Shown piece by piece: positions 54,304 through 62,929 of a stretch of 64,000 bases of DNA. Location of the stretch: positions 1 through 64,000 of the forward strand of contig NZ_MLAO01000003.1 of the NCBI RefSeq assembly GCF_002272835.1, in the 5' to 3' direction. The notes beneath the pieces are model-generated. The model made no database searches, had not been told where the DNA came from, and saw nothing but the letters and a program-made list of their open reading frames with translations. Position numbers and translations under genes: made by a program. Origin of the DNA: Helicobacter sp. 11S03491-1. GTDB lineage: Bacteria; Campylobacterota; Campylobacteria; Campylobacterales; Helicobacteraceae. The number at the start of each line of letters is the position of its first letter. The stretch's first letter is position 1.

Positions 54304-54500
54304 CTTTTTTCTCCATAAATTAAATAAGGGAGTATTATACAACAATGCCTTTTGGATAAAAATCAAATTTTAAACTTACTACAAGAAATGGGCTTGCTTA
54401 GCTATCCAAATCTAAAATAGATTATTGATTGAAAGTTAATAATAAATTCTTTAATAAAAAATAAATTAAATTTAATAAATAGTGGTTTTGAAGATCTAAA

Positions 54501-54524
54501 AGTTAGAGATAAAATTCTCTAACT
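54501..54524 (-). terminator. Terminator hairpin behind the methyltransferase
   Basis: A perfect 9-bp stem (AGTTAGAGA / TCTCTAACT) with a 6-base loop, followed on the minus strand by TTTTAGA, lies 32 bp after the stop of the 54556-56091 gene. The rest of the 252-bp gap (54304-54555) shows nothing. Confidence 0.65.
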
Positions 54525-54555
54525 CTTGAGACAAACAAATTATCTAACCGGATTT

Positions 54556-56091
54556 TTATAAATCTTTGAATATTTTAAGATTCTTATAAATTACGCATCT
54601 TTTTTCAAATTTCTTAGCTCTCTCTTCAAGATCTTTCATATTTTCTTCTTCAGTTTGCAGAATTTTTCCTTCTTTGATAATTTTTTCTTGTTGTACTTTT
54701 AAAATTTCCCAAGCGTGTTTCGCATACTCTTTAGGATCTTTTTTTCCTTGAAGTCGGCTTTGTAAAAAGAGTTGCTCAAATCTTCCGATCTCTACGCCCT
54801 CTCCTGTAAGAGCACTAGCAAGAACAGAAATTTGATTCCCGCTTTTGGCATTTTCTAAAATCTGGACATTGAGTTGGTGTGTTTTTTCCAAAGCTTTTGA
54901 GACGATCTCTTCTTTTTGAACTTCAGAGACCACATCCAAAGCATTGAGTATTATAATAGCCTCAATAACTTGTGCTAAATGCTCGAATTTACCTTTAGAT
55001 TCTTCTTGAATTTGTGCCATACTCTTAGGTTTGTGATCACTCAAAATATCTAACAATACCCCATAAACGTCTTCAGCTAATTCTATAGTTCCAAAACCCA
55101 GATTTATTGAAAATTTTACATCTTCTTTTGGGATATTCAAAATTACCTTTATTTCTTGAAGCATTTCTTGTTGTTGGGCAATACCCAATCTTTGAACGCC
55201 CTTAATCCAATAATCTTTTCTGAATCGTGTATTGTGAATAAAATCTCGAATATATTCTTTGAAAAAAGGATGTTCTAATGAATTCAGAAGCTCTTTTTGT
55301 TCGGGCTTATAAATAACATTTTCAAGCAAAGAAAAAAATGAAGCTTGGGAAACAAATTGCAACCTGGCATTAGAAAAATCTTGAGAAATATTCATAAAAT
55401 CCATAATTTTCCAATTCTCATTCATAAATTCATGGACTAAATAAGCCTTATCCATATTTTTCATTCTATCAACTTGATTTTTGAGAGCTTGATTTTCTTG
55501 AATAAATCCTGCGCCTGCTTCAACAAGCTTATCAAAAAACTCAAATCCCAATCCAACTTTTTGTATTATGTGTTTGGATTGAGGGAGCATGAAATCAGAA
55601 AAATTCTTGAGTAAATTTCTAAAAGGAATCATATTGCAAAAACCGGGATAAACATTATAACTGGCATATACGCCCCCACCGGGTCGCAATTTTTTATCAA
55701 TGAATTCTAATAAAATTTTACGATTTTCATCATCTATCCAGCTATAAACACCATGAAAAGCGATAAAATCAAAATCAGGTAAATCTTTTCGATTTAAAAA
55801 TTCTTTGAAAGAATCTGCATATAATTTCGCTCCATTTCCTGAACTTCTTGCCAAATCACGTGCAAAATTTGCATGAGATACATGAAAATCTGTGCCATAC
55901 CATTCTATATTTGAAGCGCTTGCATGGATATTCACACTTATCCCATTCCCATATCCAAGCTCACAAGCTTGTTCAATTTTTGGGGGTTTGATACCCTGAA
56001 GCAAGCAAATTAATTTGAAAGTAAGGGGGCTTACTTCTTTGAAATAACCATAATTATAATTAACATCAACAATGTAATCTTTTGTATCCAT
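54556..56091 (-). CDS. SAM-dependent methyltransferase with regulatory domain
   Basis: About 511 residues. The N-terminal class I methyltransferase fold has the AdoMet motif ACELGYGNGISVNIHA near residue 42, DFDFIAFHGVYSWID as motif II, and LRPGGGVYASYNVYPGF after it. The rest matches a methyltransferase regulatory-type domain (LVHEFMNENWKIMDFM, NTRFRKDYWIKG) found in many bacterial proteins of unknown substrate. I start at ATG 56091 behind AAAGGA, not the TTG three codons earlier. It stands alone with its own terminator. Confidence 0.8.
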   Translation of the reverse strand: MDTKDYIVDVNYNYGYFKEVSPLTFKLICLLQGIKPPKIEQACELGYGNGISVNIHASASNIEWYGTDFHVSHANFARDLARSSGNGAKLYADSFKEFLNRKDLPDFDFIAFHGVYSWIDDENRKILLEFIDKKLRPGGGVYASYNVYPGFCNMIPFRNLLKNFSDFMLPQSKHIIQKVGLGFEFFDKLVEAGAGFIQENQALKNQVDRMKNMDKAYLVHEFMNENWKIMDFMNISQDFSNARLQFVSQASFFSLLENVIYKPEQKELLNSLEHPFFKEYIRDFIHNTRFRKDYWIKGVQRLGIAQQQEMLQEIKVILNIPKEDVKFSINLGFGTIELAEDVYGVLLDILSDHKPKSMAQIQEESKGKFEHLAQVIEAIIILNALDVVSEVQKEEIVSKALEKTHQLNVQILENAKSGNQISVLASALTGEGVEIGRFEQLFLQSRLQGKKDPKEYAKHAWEILKVQQEKIIKEGKILQTEEENMKDLEERAKKFEKRCVIYKNLKIFKDL

Positions 56092-56299
56092 AATAAACAA
56101 GTCCTTTCAATATTTAAATATTTGATTATACAATAAAAAATATATTTTCAAGACAAATGTTTTTAACTCAACATAAACGATTTGGAATCCTCATTTGAAG
56201 CTAATAATAATACAAAGAAGTGCGTCGGATATGTGCCAACTATCTCAAAAATAAAAAACTGGTGCTTGCCAAATAAAAGTCAATAGTTATTATTTAATT

Positions 56300-57430
56300 T
56301 TAATTTTTAAATTTTTTAAAATCTTTTATAACCTCCAAATACATTTTTTCAGCTTTTTGAATAGATTTTTCTAATGTATAATTTGAGGCACTTTTAGCAT
56401 AAGCCTTTCCCATCTCCTCTCGCTCACTCTTGTGCTCAATCCAATAATCAATCTTTTGCGCCAAATCTTTTGGATTTCCGGATTGAAACAAAGATCGCTC
56501 ATCAAGCGCAAACTGACCTGTAGCTGACACCCTGCTATCGGAAATAATAGGCACAACCCCACAAGAAATTGCCTCCAAACAAGCAATTGCTTCACCCTCT
56601 ACATCAGCAGCATGAACATAAAGATCGCCTCTGTGCAAAATTTTAATCAAGTCTTTAGGTTGAACAAAACCAAAATCTACTTCATTGCTTAGGTTTTCTG
56701 CTAACTTTCTAAGCTTTTTTTCCGTAGGTCCTGCACCCTTGAGATGAAGTTTGATTTTTGTGCTATATCGACTTAATCCAATGGCTTTTATCAACATATC
56801 TTGGCGTTTCTCACTTGAATATCTCCCCACCATGACTATATGAAACAATCCGTCATTTGGAGGTTTTTTTTGGGGTGGGGAATACAATTCATCAAAACCA
56901 TTTGAGATAATAAATTTTTTGCCTTTATAATGGTGCGCATTGATCTCATTAGCAATCAAAGCGGATGGACAATGAATATGCCCGATATGTCGATAAAACC
57001 TGAAACGAAACCACCAAAAAATAAAATTATTTAAAAATGTCAATTTTTCTAGCCCTAAATTATGTGTAATATGCTCAGGCTGAAGGTGAAATGCGCCCAT
57101 ATAAGGAATATTCATTGACTTAGCAATTTTAATGGCAACAATTTCAAGCTTAAAGGGCAAAAATAAATGCACCACATCCACACCATGAAATGCCTCTCTT
57201 AAAATCTTCTCAACCGGTTTGCCAAAAATCATACGTTGCTTGCGTGAAATCTCACTCACTATAGGGATATACCTCTCAGGAACGGGATAATACCCCTCTC
57301 CTTCTATATAAGGAGCAACCACATGAACTTTATGCCCTCTTTCTCGCAAAGCTTTTGCAAATCTAAAAGCTGTCATGGAAGTACCATTGCTTTTATCTGC
57401 AAAACTATCCACTACAAGTGCGATAGTCAT
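56300..57430 (-). CDS. cgt: Cholesterol alpha-glucosyltransferase
   Basis: A 376-residue GT4 (GT-B fold) glycosyltransferase matching H. pylori HP0421 from its first residues (LVVDSFADKSNGTSMTAFRF). The enzyme adds glucose from UDP-glucose to host-derived cholesterol at the inner membrane; glucosylated sterols help evade phagocytosis and T cells. The catalytic EX7E motif is EGEAIACLE in VEGEAIACLEAISCG, and MVGRYSSEKRQDMLI is the donor-site strand. It is the last gene of the metG operon. Cholesterol as acceptor is known for the H. pylori enzyme and inferred here. Confidence 0.87.
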   Translation of the reverse strand: MTIALVVDSFADKSNGTSMTAFRFAKALRERGHKVHVVAPYIEGEGYYPVPERYIPIVSEISRKQRMIFGKPVEKILREAFHGVDVVHLFLPFKLEIVAIKIAKSMNIPYMGAFHLQPEHITHNLGLEKLTFLNNFIFWWFRFRFYRHIGHIHCPSALIANEINAHHYKGKKFIISNGFDELYSPPQKKPPNDGLFHIVMVGRYSSEKRQDMLIKAIGLSRYSTKIKLHLKGAGPTEKKLRKLAENLSNEVDFGFVQPKDLIKILHRGDLYVHAADVEGEAIACLEAISCGVVPIISDSRVSATGQFALDERSLFQSGNPKDLAQKIDYWIEHKSEREEMGKAYAKSASNYTLEKSIQKAEKMYLEVIKDFKKFKN

Positions 57431-57897
57431 TAAATCTCCTTATTGTCTTTGTTGTCTTTAAGTTTGAATTTGAAAAATTTTTTATCAAAAATAGCTATTT
57501 GAAATACTCCATCAAATATCTTAATATCCAATAAAAAACCTTCAACTTTTACTTCGCATTTTTTTGTTTCACTCTGAAGGGCATTGGCTTTGAAAATCAT
57601 TTGTTGTCCTAATTCTATAGGCGCTAAAAATTTTGTCTGGGAGCTAATAATGAGACTATTTTTTTTGTTGATAGCGCACAAAGCAGCATAAGATGCCGCA
57701 TTAAAAATAAATCCTGTGTAAATCATGCTTTCATCACAAACCATTGATTCTTTGGGGATAAAAAAAACTTCGGCTTTATTTTTTGATAATGAAATTAACT
57801 CCCCGCATACATTTGTATCTAATTGGGTACAAATAATAAGTTCCTCATTGTTGTTTGAAGCTTTTTGCTCTGTATTTTTTTCTAATTCTTCATCCAT
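57430..57897 (-). CDS. Hotdog-fold thioesterase-like protein
   Basis: A 155-residue protein with a charged N-terminal tail (EKNTEQKASNNNEE) and then a probable hotdog domain (YTGFIFNAASYAALCAI, SQTKFLAPIELGQQMIFKA). The matching H. pylori gene is at the same position between cmoB and the cholesterol glucosyltransferase. A role as acyl-CoA thioesterase is possible, for instance supplying the acyl chains of cholesteryl glucosides, but this is inference from position. The start overlaps the end of cmoB by 8 bp, and the stop shares a base with the cgt start. Confidence 0.6.
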   Translation of the reverse strand: MDEELEKNTEQKASNNNEELIICTQLDTNVCGELISLSKNKAEVFFIPKESMVCDESMIYTGFIFNAASYAALCAINKKNSLIISSQTKFLAPIELGQQMIFKANALQSETKKCEVKVEGFLLDIKIFDGVFQIAIFDKKFFKFKLKDNKDNKEI

Positions 57898-58810
57898 TTT
57901 TTATCCTTTTTAATTTAAAATATCCTCTTTTTGGGGCATCATAGCCTTCTATTGTTTTAGTACAATCACAAGGGTTCAAAAATGAATCCAGACTCAACCC
58001 CTCTATCCATTCAGTTTTTCTTTGTTCTAAAATTGTTGTCTCCTTTAGCGCCAGTATTTCGATTTCTTTAAATCCTGCTCGCATACACCAACCATACAGA
58101 GTCGGAATTGAAGGAATAAAATATACATTGGACATTTTGGCATAAGTATTTTTGGGGCAAAGAGAGATCTCTAATTGTGAATCAATAATCAATGTATCCA
58201 AAATTAATTCCCCATTCTCTTTAAGTCCGGAAAAAAGAGATTTTAAAGTTGCAATAGGATCGCTACGATGGTATAAAACCCCCAAACAAAATATAATATC
58301 AAACTTTTTATCATAAATTCTAAGATCTTGAACACCCAAAAGCTCATAAACGATATCTTGTTTTAAAAAATAATTTATAAAATCAAACTGACATTTATAA
58401 AGCCCATTAGGATCAAAGCCTGTAAGATTTTTTGGAGAAAGTTTTGCCATTTCAAATAAATAATATCCATTGTTGCACCCTATGTCAGCAACTTCCTTAT
58501 CTTTAATATCAATATAAGGAGATAGCAATCCCCATTTAATGAAACTTCTCCATTCTGCATCAATCAATAAATTCTCTAAATAAAAAGGTCCTTTTCTCCA
58601 GGGTTTCAAAGCATAAGCCAAGTCTCTTATATAAGCAAAAGCCTGATTATCTAAGGGCTTATCAAATCTGATTATAATCCCATCATTACATTGATAACTT
58701 GCCTCAATATTAGGAATTATTTCATATAAAAAATTAATTTTTTCAACAAGTGGAGCAATTGTTTTTGAATGAAGTAGTTTTAAAGCATTTTCCCTGGCGC
58801 AAGCAAGCAT
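57890..58810 (-). CDS. cmoB: tRNA U34 carboxymethyltransferase
   Basis: A 306-residue enzyme that uses carboxy-SAM to complete 5-oxyacetyl-uridine at tRNA position 34. Family blocks are PWRKGPFYLENLLIDAEWRS, the AdoMet motif VADIGCNNGYYLFEMA, GFDPNGLY, and FCLGVLYHRSDPIATLKSL. The C-terminal EWIEGLSLDSFL block is also typical. The partner gene cmoA is not in the window. Confidence 0.93.
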   Translation of the reverse strand: MLACARENALKLLHSKTIAPLVEKINFLYEIIPNIEASYQCNDGIIIRFDKPLDNQAFAYIRDLAYALKPWRKGPFYLENLLIDAEWRSFIKWGLLSPYIDIKDKEVADIGCNNGYYLFEMAKLSPKNLTGFDPNGLYKCQFDFINYFLKQDIVYELLGVQDLRIYDKKFDIIFCLGVLYHRSDPIATLKSLFSGLKENGELILDTLIIDSQLEISLCPKNTYAKMSNVYFIPSIPTLYGWCMRAGFKEIEILALKETTILEQRKTEWIEGLSLDSFLNPCDCTKTIEGYDAPKRGYFKLKRIKNG

Positions 58811-58820
58811 TTTTATTTCT

Positions 58821-59822
58821 TTAAAAAAGAGGTAAAACAGGTTCTGTTTGAGGAGTAGTCAAAAGATGGGTCAAGCTTGTATTGTCCAACCCCAATATTA
58901 GAGCAAAGTTATAATTATATTTTTTAAGCAAAAAACTCAGGTCATTTTCCTCTTGATAAATTTCATTTTGTGCCATTACATCAAAAACTTCCTCATAACC
59001 TTTTGGCAAAAATAACATTAATTTACCCCATTTGGCATTTAATGCAATATAAGTAATGTATTTTTTAAATTTATTAATATCTTTTTCAGCAATGACTACC
59101 TTATCTGTTTGTCCATAGCCAACAAGCTTCGCATGAGCATTGATAAAATTAGGTTGCATATAAGGAATATGAGAAAAATATTTTAAATCAAAAGCAATTT
59201 GATGTGTGATGCATAAATCTATTACGCTACTTAATTCAGGCAAAAATAACCCCGGTAGTTTTAAATCATATTGGGCAAGTTTATAATGAATTTTACTCTC
59301 AAATAAAGTAGCCATGATCAATTTAAAGGGGTATTCCTGGGGTAAAATAGTTTGGGTATATTCTAAAATAAGCTCCAAAAGTGCTCTATCTCTAATAACG
59401 ATCCCTTTTAAATCAGGATTTTTATCCATGAAACTTAAAAGATTTAAAAGATCTTCATCAAAAAAACTTATCGAAATATCTGTAACAATTTGATGGGCAA
59501 TCTCATACTCAATTTCAGAAACAAAAAATACCTCAATTTTTTCACTCAAAAACTGATAACGGATAAGCCGGATAATAGCATCATCAAGGGAATTAACTTT
59601 AATCCATGCAATCTCTCCATCTACCATTTGAACATATTTATCATAAACAATTCCATACGCGCCTAACGCAATCGCTCCATCAATTTCATCAGAATTTTTG
59701 GCAATAAAAAGATAACCTTTTTTTACTTCCTCAATACAAGTTGCCACCCCTCTAAAAGAACTGATAGCCGGTGTGCTTGCCAGCTCACCATTGATAATCT
59801 CAACTGCTTCATTCACTCTCAC
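58821..59822 (-). CDS. Conserved protein with a MurE/MurF-like N-terminal domain
   Basis: 333 residues with a GTG start one base behind the metG stop. The first 80 residues resemble the UDP-binding domain of Mur ligases (VKKGYLFIAKNSDEIDGAIA, ALGAYGIVYDK), but no ATP-binding GTNGKT motif follows, so it is not a ligase. The rest is not recognised. The counterpart in H. pylori has the same place. A peptidoglycan-precursor binding role is possible. Confidence 0.6.
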   Translation of the reverse strand: MRVNEAVEIINGELASTPAISSFRGVATCIEEVKKGYLFIAKNSDEIDGAIALGAYGIVYDKYVQMVDGEIAWIKVNSLDDAIIRLIRYQFLSEKIEVFFVSEIEYEIAHQIVTDISISFFDEDLLNLLSFMDKNPDLKGIVIRDRALLELILEYTQTILPQEYPFKLIMATLFESKIHYKLAQYDLKLPGLFLPELSSVIDLCITHQIAFDLKYFSHIPYMQPNFINAHAKLVGYGQTDKVVIAEKDINKFKKYITYIALNAKWGKLMLFLPKGYEEVFDVMAQNEIYQEENDLSFLLKKYNYNFALILGLDNTSLTHLLTTPQTEPVLPLF

Positions 59823-61721
59823 TTAACTCACCTTGCTTCCATTTTTTTTAGATTTTTCTGTCCCCAAAAGAGAAAGCCCATCTTCATCCTTGCTTGCAAG
59901 TATCATTCCTTCACTTATTTCACCCATCATTCTGGCAGGCTTGAGGTTTGCCAATACGCATACTTGTTTGCCTATCAAATCTTGTGATTGATAAAATTTT
60001 GCGATTCCGGAAATGATCTGTCTAGGCTTATCTTCACCCATATCAATTTGAAGTTTAAGCAACTTATCACTTTTTGGAATATTAATAGCCTCCAAAATAG
60101 TTCCCATACGAATATCAAGCTTGGCAAAATCATCAACCCCAATGAATGAAAAATTTTTATTTTCCTTCTCTTGAATCTGTATTGTTGTCTCCGGTATTTT
60201 AAAAGCTTCAATTTTTGGAAATAAAGGCTTAGTTTTTTGAATCAAACAATCCTTGAGTGTTTCTTTATTGATAATAAGATCGGTAAAATTTTTGGAATCT
60301 ATGGATATTTGAAGTGATTGGGCAATAATTCTTGCACTCTCAGGCATGATAGGATACAAAAACAGGCTTCCTTTGGCAAGAATACTGGCCACCAGCCCTA
60401 AAAGCCCCTGAGTTTGATCTGTCTTATCTTCTTTCATAAGGTTCCAAGGTTCATATTTGCTAATAACTCCATTGGCTAACACAAAAACTTTCCAAAGCTC
60501 TTCAAGGTATTTACTAAGCTGCATTTGTTTCATCAAATCAGGCAATTTTTCCAGAATATGATGGAGTGTGTCTAATTCTTGTTGATAAAATTTAGAAGTA
60601 TGAGTTGTGCTAATTTTGGCACCAAAATACTTTTCACTCATCCCTATAAGACGATTCAGAAGGTTACCTAAATCATTACTCAAATCAGAATTAATACGAT
60701 CTATGAGTGCTTTTTGTGAAAAATCTCCATCTTGTCCAAAAGGCACTTCACGCATCAAAAAATATCTCAAAGCCTCAATACCATAGGCATCTGCAACTTC
60801 TTTAGGATGGATTACATTGCCAATGCTCTTACTCATTTTTATCCCATCTCTTGTCCACCAACCATGGACATAGATATGTTTAGGTAAATCCAACCCTAAA
60901 CTCATCAAAAATGCAGGCCAATAAATAGCATGAAACCTTAAGATATCTTTGCCAACAACATGAATAGCATTTTTCCAAAAATCCATATTTTTCTCATCAC
61001 CTCCATAACCCAGCGCACTTACATAATTAAGGAGTGCATCCAACCATACATACATAACATGTTTTTCATCTTTGAGACTTTTTGGCAAAGGAATTCCCCA
61101 CTTGAAGCTTGTCCTTGTGATAGACAAATCATTAAGCCCGGCTTCCACAAAACGAATAACTTCATTTTTTTTATGTAATGGCAAAATGCAATTCGGATGA
61201 GAGGCATACCACTGCAGAAGTTTGTCTTGATACTTGCTAAGTGCAAAAAAATAACTTTCTTCTTTTAAAATAATTGTATCCTTACCACAATCAGGACATT
61301 TTCCATCAATAGCTTGCATTTCAGTAAAAAAACTCTCACAACTCACACAATAACGCCCTTCATATTCGCCTTTATAAATATCTTTTTTTTGATACATAAC
61401 CTCAAAGGCTTTTTGAACGCTTATTTGATGATAAGAATCTGTTGTGCGAATAAAATGATCATAATCAATACCAAATTCATCCCATAAACTTTTGAAAGCA
61501 GCGCTAATCTCATCGGCATATTCTTTAGGAGTTTTTCCTTTGATTCTGGCAGAATGTTCAATCTTTTGTCCATGTTCATCTGTGCCTGTAAGAAAAAAAA
61601 CCTCTTCCCCCATTAATTGATGATATTTTTTAAGCATATCCCCAATTAAGGTTGTATAAGCATGCCCAATATGAGGAATATCATTCACATAATAGATAGG
61701 GGTAGAGATGAATGTTTTCAT
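59823..61721 (-). CDS. metG: Methionyl-tRNA synthetase
   Basis: A 632-residue class I synthetase. The HIGH motif is HIGH at 17-20 and the KMSKS motif is in GIKMSKSIGNVIH. A zinc knuckle with CVSC and CPDC appears near 125-147. The C-terminal 100 residues form an EMAP-like tRNA-binding domain (VDDFAKLDIRMGTILEA). It heads a five-gene operon that ends in cgt. Confidence 0.96.
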   Translation of the reverse strand: MKTFISTPIYYVNDIPHIGHAYTTLIGDMLKKYHQLMGEEVFFLTGTDEHGQKIEHSARIKGKTPKEYADEISAAFKSLWDEFGIDYDHFIRTTDSYHQISVQKAFEVMYQKKDIYKGEYEGRYCVSCESFFTEMQAIDGKCPDCGKDTIILKEESYFFALSKYQDKLLQWYASHPNCILPLHKKNEVIRFVEAGLNDLSITRTSFKWGIPLPKSLKDEKHVMYVWLDALLNYVSALGYGGDEKNMDFWKNAIHVVGKDILRFHAIYWPAFLMSLGLDLPKHIYVHGWWTRDGIKMSKSIGNVIHPKEVADAYGIEALRYFLMREVPFGQDGDFSQKALIDRINSDLSNDLGNLLNRLIGMSEKYFGAKISTTHTSKFYQQELDTLHHILEKLPDLMKQMQLSKYLEELWKVFVLANGVISKYEPWNLMKEDKTDQTQGLLGLVASILAKGSLFLYPIMPESARIIAQSLQISIDSKNFTDLIINKETLKDCLIQKTKPLFPKIEAFKIPETTIQIQEKENKNFSFIGVDDFAKLDIRMGTILEAINIPKSDKLLKLQIDMGEDKPRQIISGIAKFYQSQDLIGKQVCVLANLKPARMMGEISEGMILASKDEDGLSLLGTEKSKKNGSKVS

Positions 61722-61748
61722 TTGTTTCCTTCTGAATTCAAATTTTTT

Positions 61749-61754
61749 ATTATA
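61749..61754 (-). promoter_or_regulatory. -10 element of the metG operon
   Basis: A perfect TATAAT on the minus strand lies 28 bp before the metG ATG, with AAGGA in between (AGAAGGAAACAA). No convincing -35 is seen. Confidence 0.6.
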
Positions 61755-61784
61755 ACAAAACTTACTTTTGAGATTGTTTCATTT

Positions 61785-62033
61785 TTATTGATTTTGAATT
61801 TCCAAAACTTTATAAGCTTCGCACGCAGGAGTATATCCATTATCACATGCTTTTTTATATAAAGATTTTGCTTGAGCGAGATCTTTTGGAACACCTTGAG
61901 CGCTTTGGTATAAATACCCTAAATTTACGCAGCTTGCAAGATTACCTTGTTTGCATTCCTGATCCCAAGTTTGAGAAATATCGGCTTTGAGAATAAAAAC
62001 TCCAACAACTAAAACACAAAATATCTTTTTCAT
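61785..62033 (-). CDS. Short Sel1-like (Hcp-type) exported protein
   Basis: An 82-residue protein with a signal peptide (MKKIFCVLVVGVFILKA) and about one and a half Sel1-like repeats (CVNLGYLYQSAQGVPKDLAQ, AKSLYKKACDNGYTPACEAY). Four Cys are spaced as in the Helicobacter cysteine-rich Hcp proteins, where pairs stitch each repeat. Hcp proteins normally have several repeats, so this is an unusually short member or a truncated paralogue. A decayed relative lies just upstream. Confidence 0.7.
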   Translation of the reverse strand: MKKIFCVLVVGVFILKADISQTWDQECKQGNLASCVNLGYLYQSAQGVPKDLAQAKSLYKKACDNGYTPACEAYKVLEIQNQ

Positions 62034-62133
62034 TTATTGTTTCCTTAATATTTATTAAATACATTAGCAAAACTTTATCAAATTTATAGGATAAATTCTA
62101 TTAAAATGGATATTCAAAAAATTAATCACGAAT

Positions 62134-62705
62134 TTAATCAGATTCTTTAATTCTTTTATTTAATTTTTGATCATATTTACAACTCTCATTATTGCCCTTG
62201 CCACAAGTTTGATTAAATAATTGGCTTGCCTTTAAATAATCTTTTTTGATCCCTATTCTATGATCCGGAAAATACACTACTCTTTTACAAACTGATTCTC
62301 TCATAAAATTATTTGTATCCAAACAAGATTTACTATAGATATTCAATAGCTTTAAATTATCTTTGGGAATACTAAGCCCCTGTGCATAAATTTTTCCAAG
62401 ATAGCCACACCCCCCTCTACATACAAAAAATTACAAGCCTTTTGATAAAGTTCTTTTGCCTTATGATAATCTTGTTTTACACATTTTCCATCAAAATACA
62501 ATCCTCCATTTTTCCTTGATCGTAGGCTTGCTGATATAAAACCGGGGCTTGAAGAATATCTTGTCCATTTTTATAACCATTGCAAGATAATTATAGCCTT
62601 TGTGATATCTTTTTGATCGCAAGATTTTTTTAAAATTTCTTTGCTTTCAGGTTATCTTGAGCACACCCTTCCCAATGGCATATATTATTCCAACACTTAC
62701 GTAAC
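62134..62705 (-). pseudogene. Decayed Sel1-like (Hcp) gene
   Basis: Fragments in several frames read as cysteine-rich Sel1 repeats: CVKQDYHKAKELYQKACNF, then GGCGYLGKIYAQGLSIPKDN, then KDYLKASQLFNQTCGKGN with NESCKYDQKLNKR in the last piece. Frameshifts and stops separate them and no signal peptide or start is clear. It looks like a broken paralogue of the short Sel1 gene next to it. Confidence 0.7.
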
Positions 62706-62929
62706 TTTGCATGTCTCAGTTATCGCATTTTTTCTCCAAAATCTTTAAGTCGCCAACCCCCAATCCAATAAAAAATGAAAATAAAAGATACTTTTCTTAT
62801 AATTTATCCTTATTTATTTCTAAAAGTACTAAATACTTAATAAATTTATGTTAAAACTTAATATCTAAAAATCACTTAATTAATAATCTATATAATTATT
62901 TTATTCCATCATAAAATTCTAAGCTCATT

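Noticed and set aside
62400-62420. Short C6 run as a phase-variation tract
   Set aside because: It lies in an already broken gene and is shorter than the tracts that usually vary.
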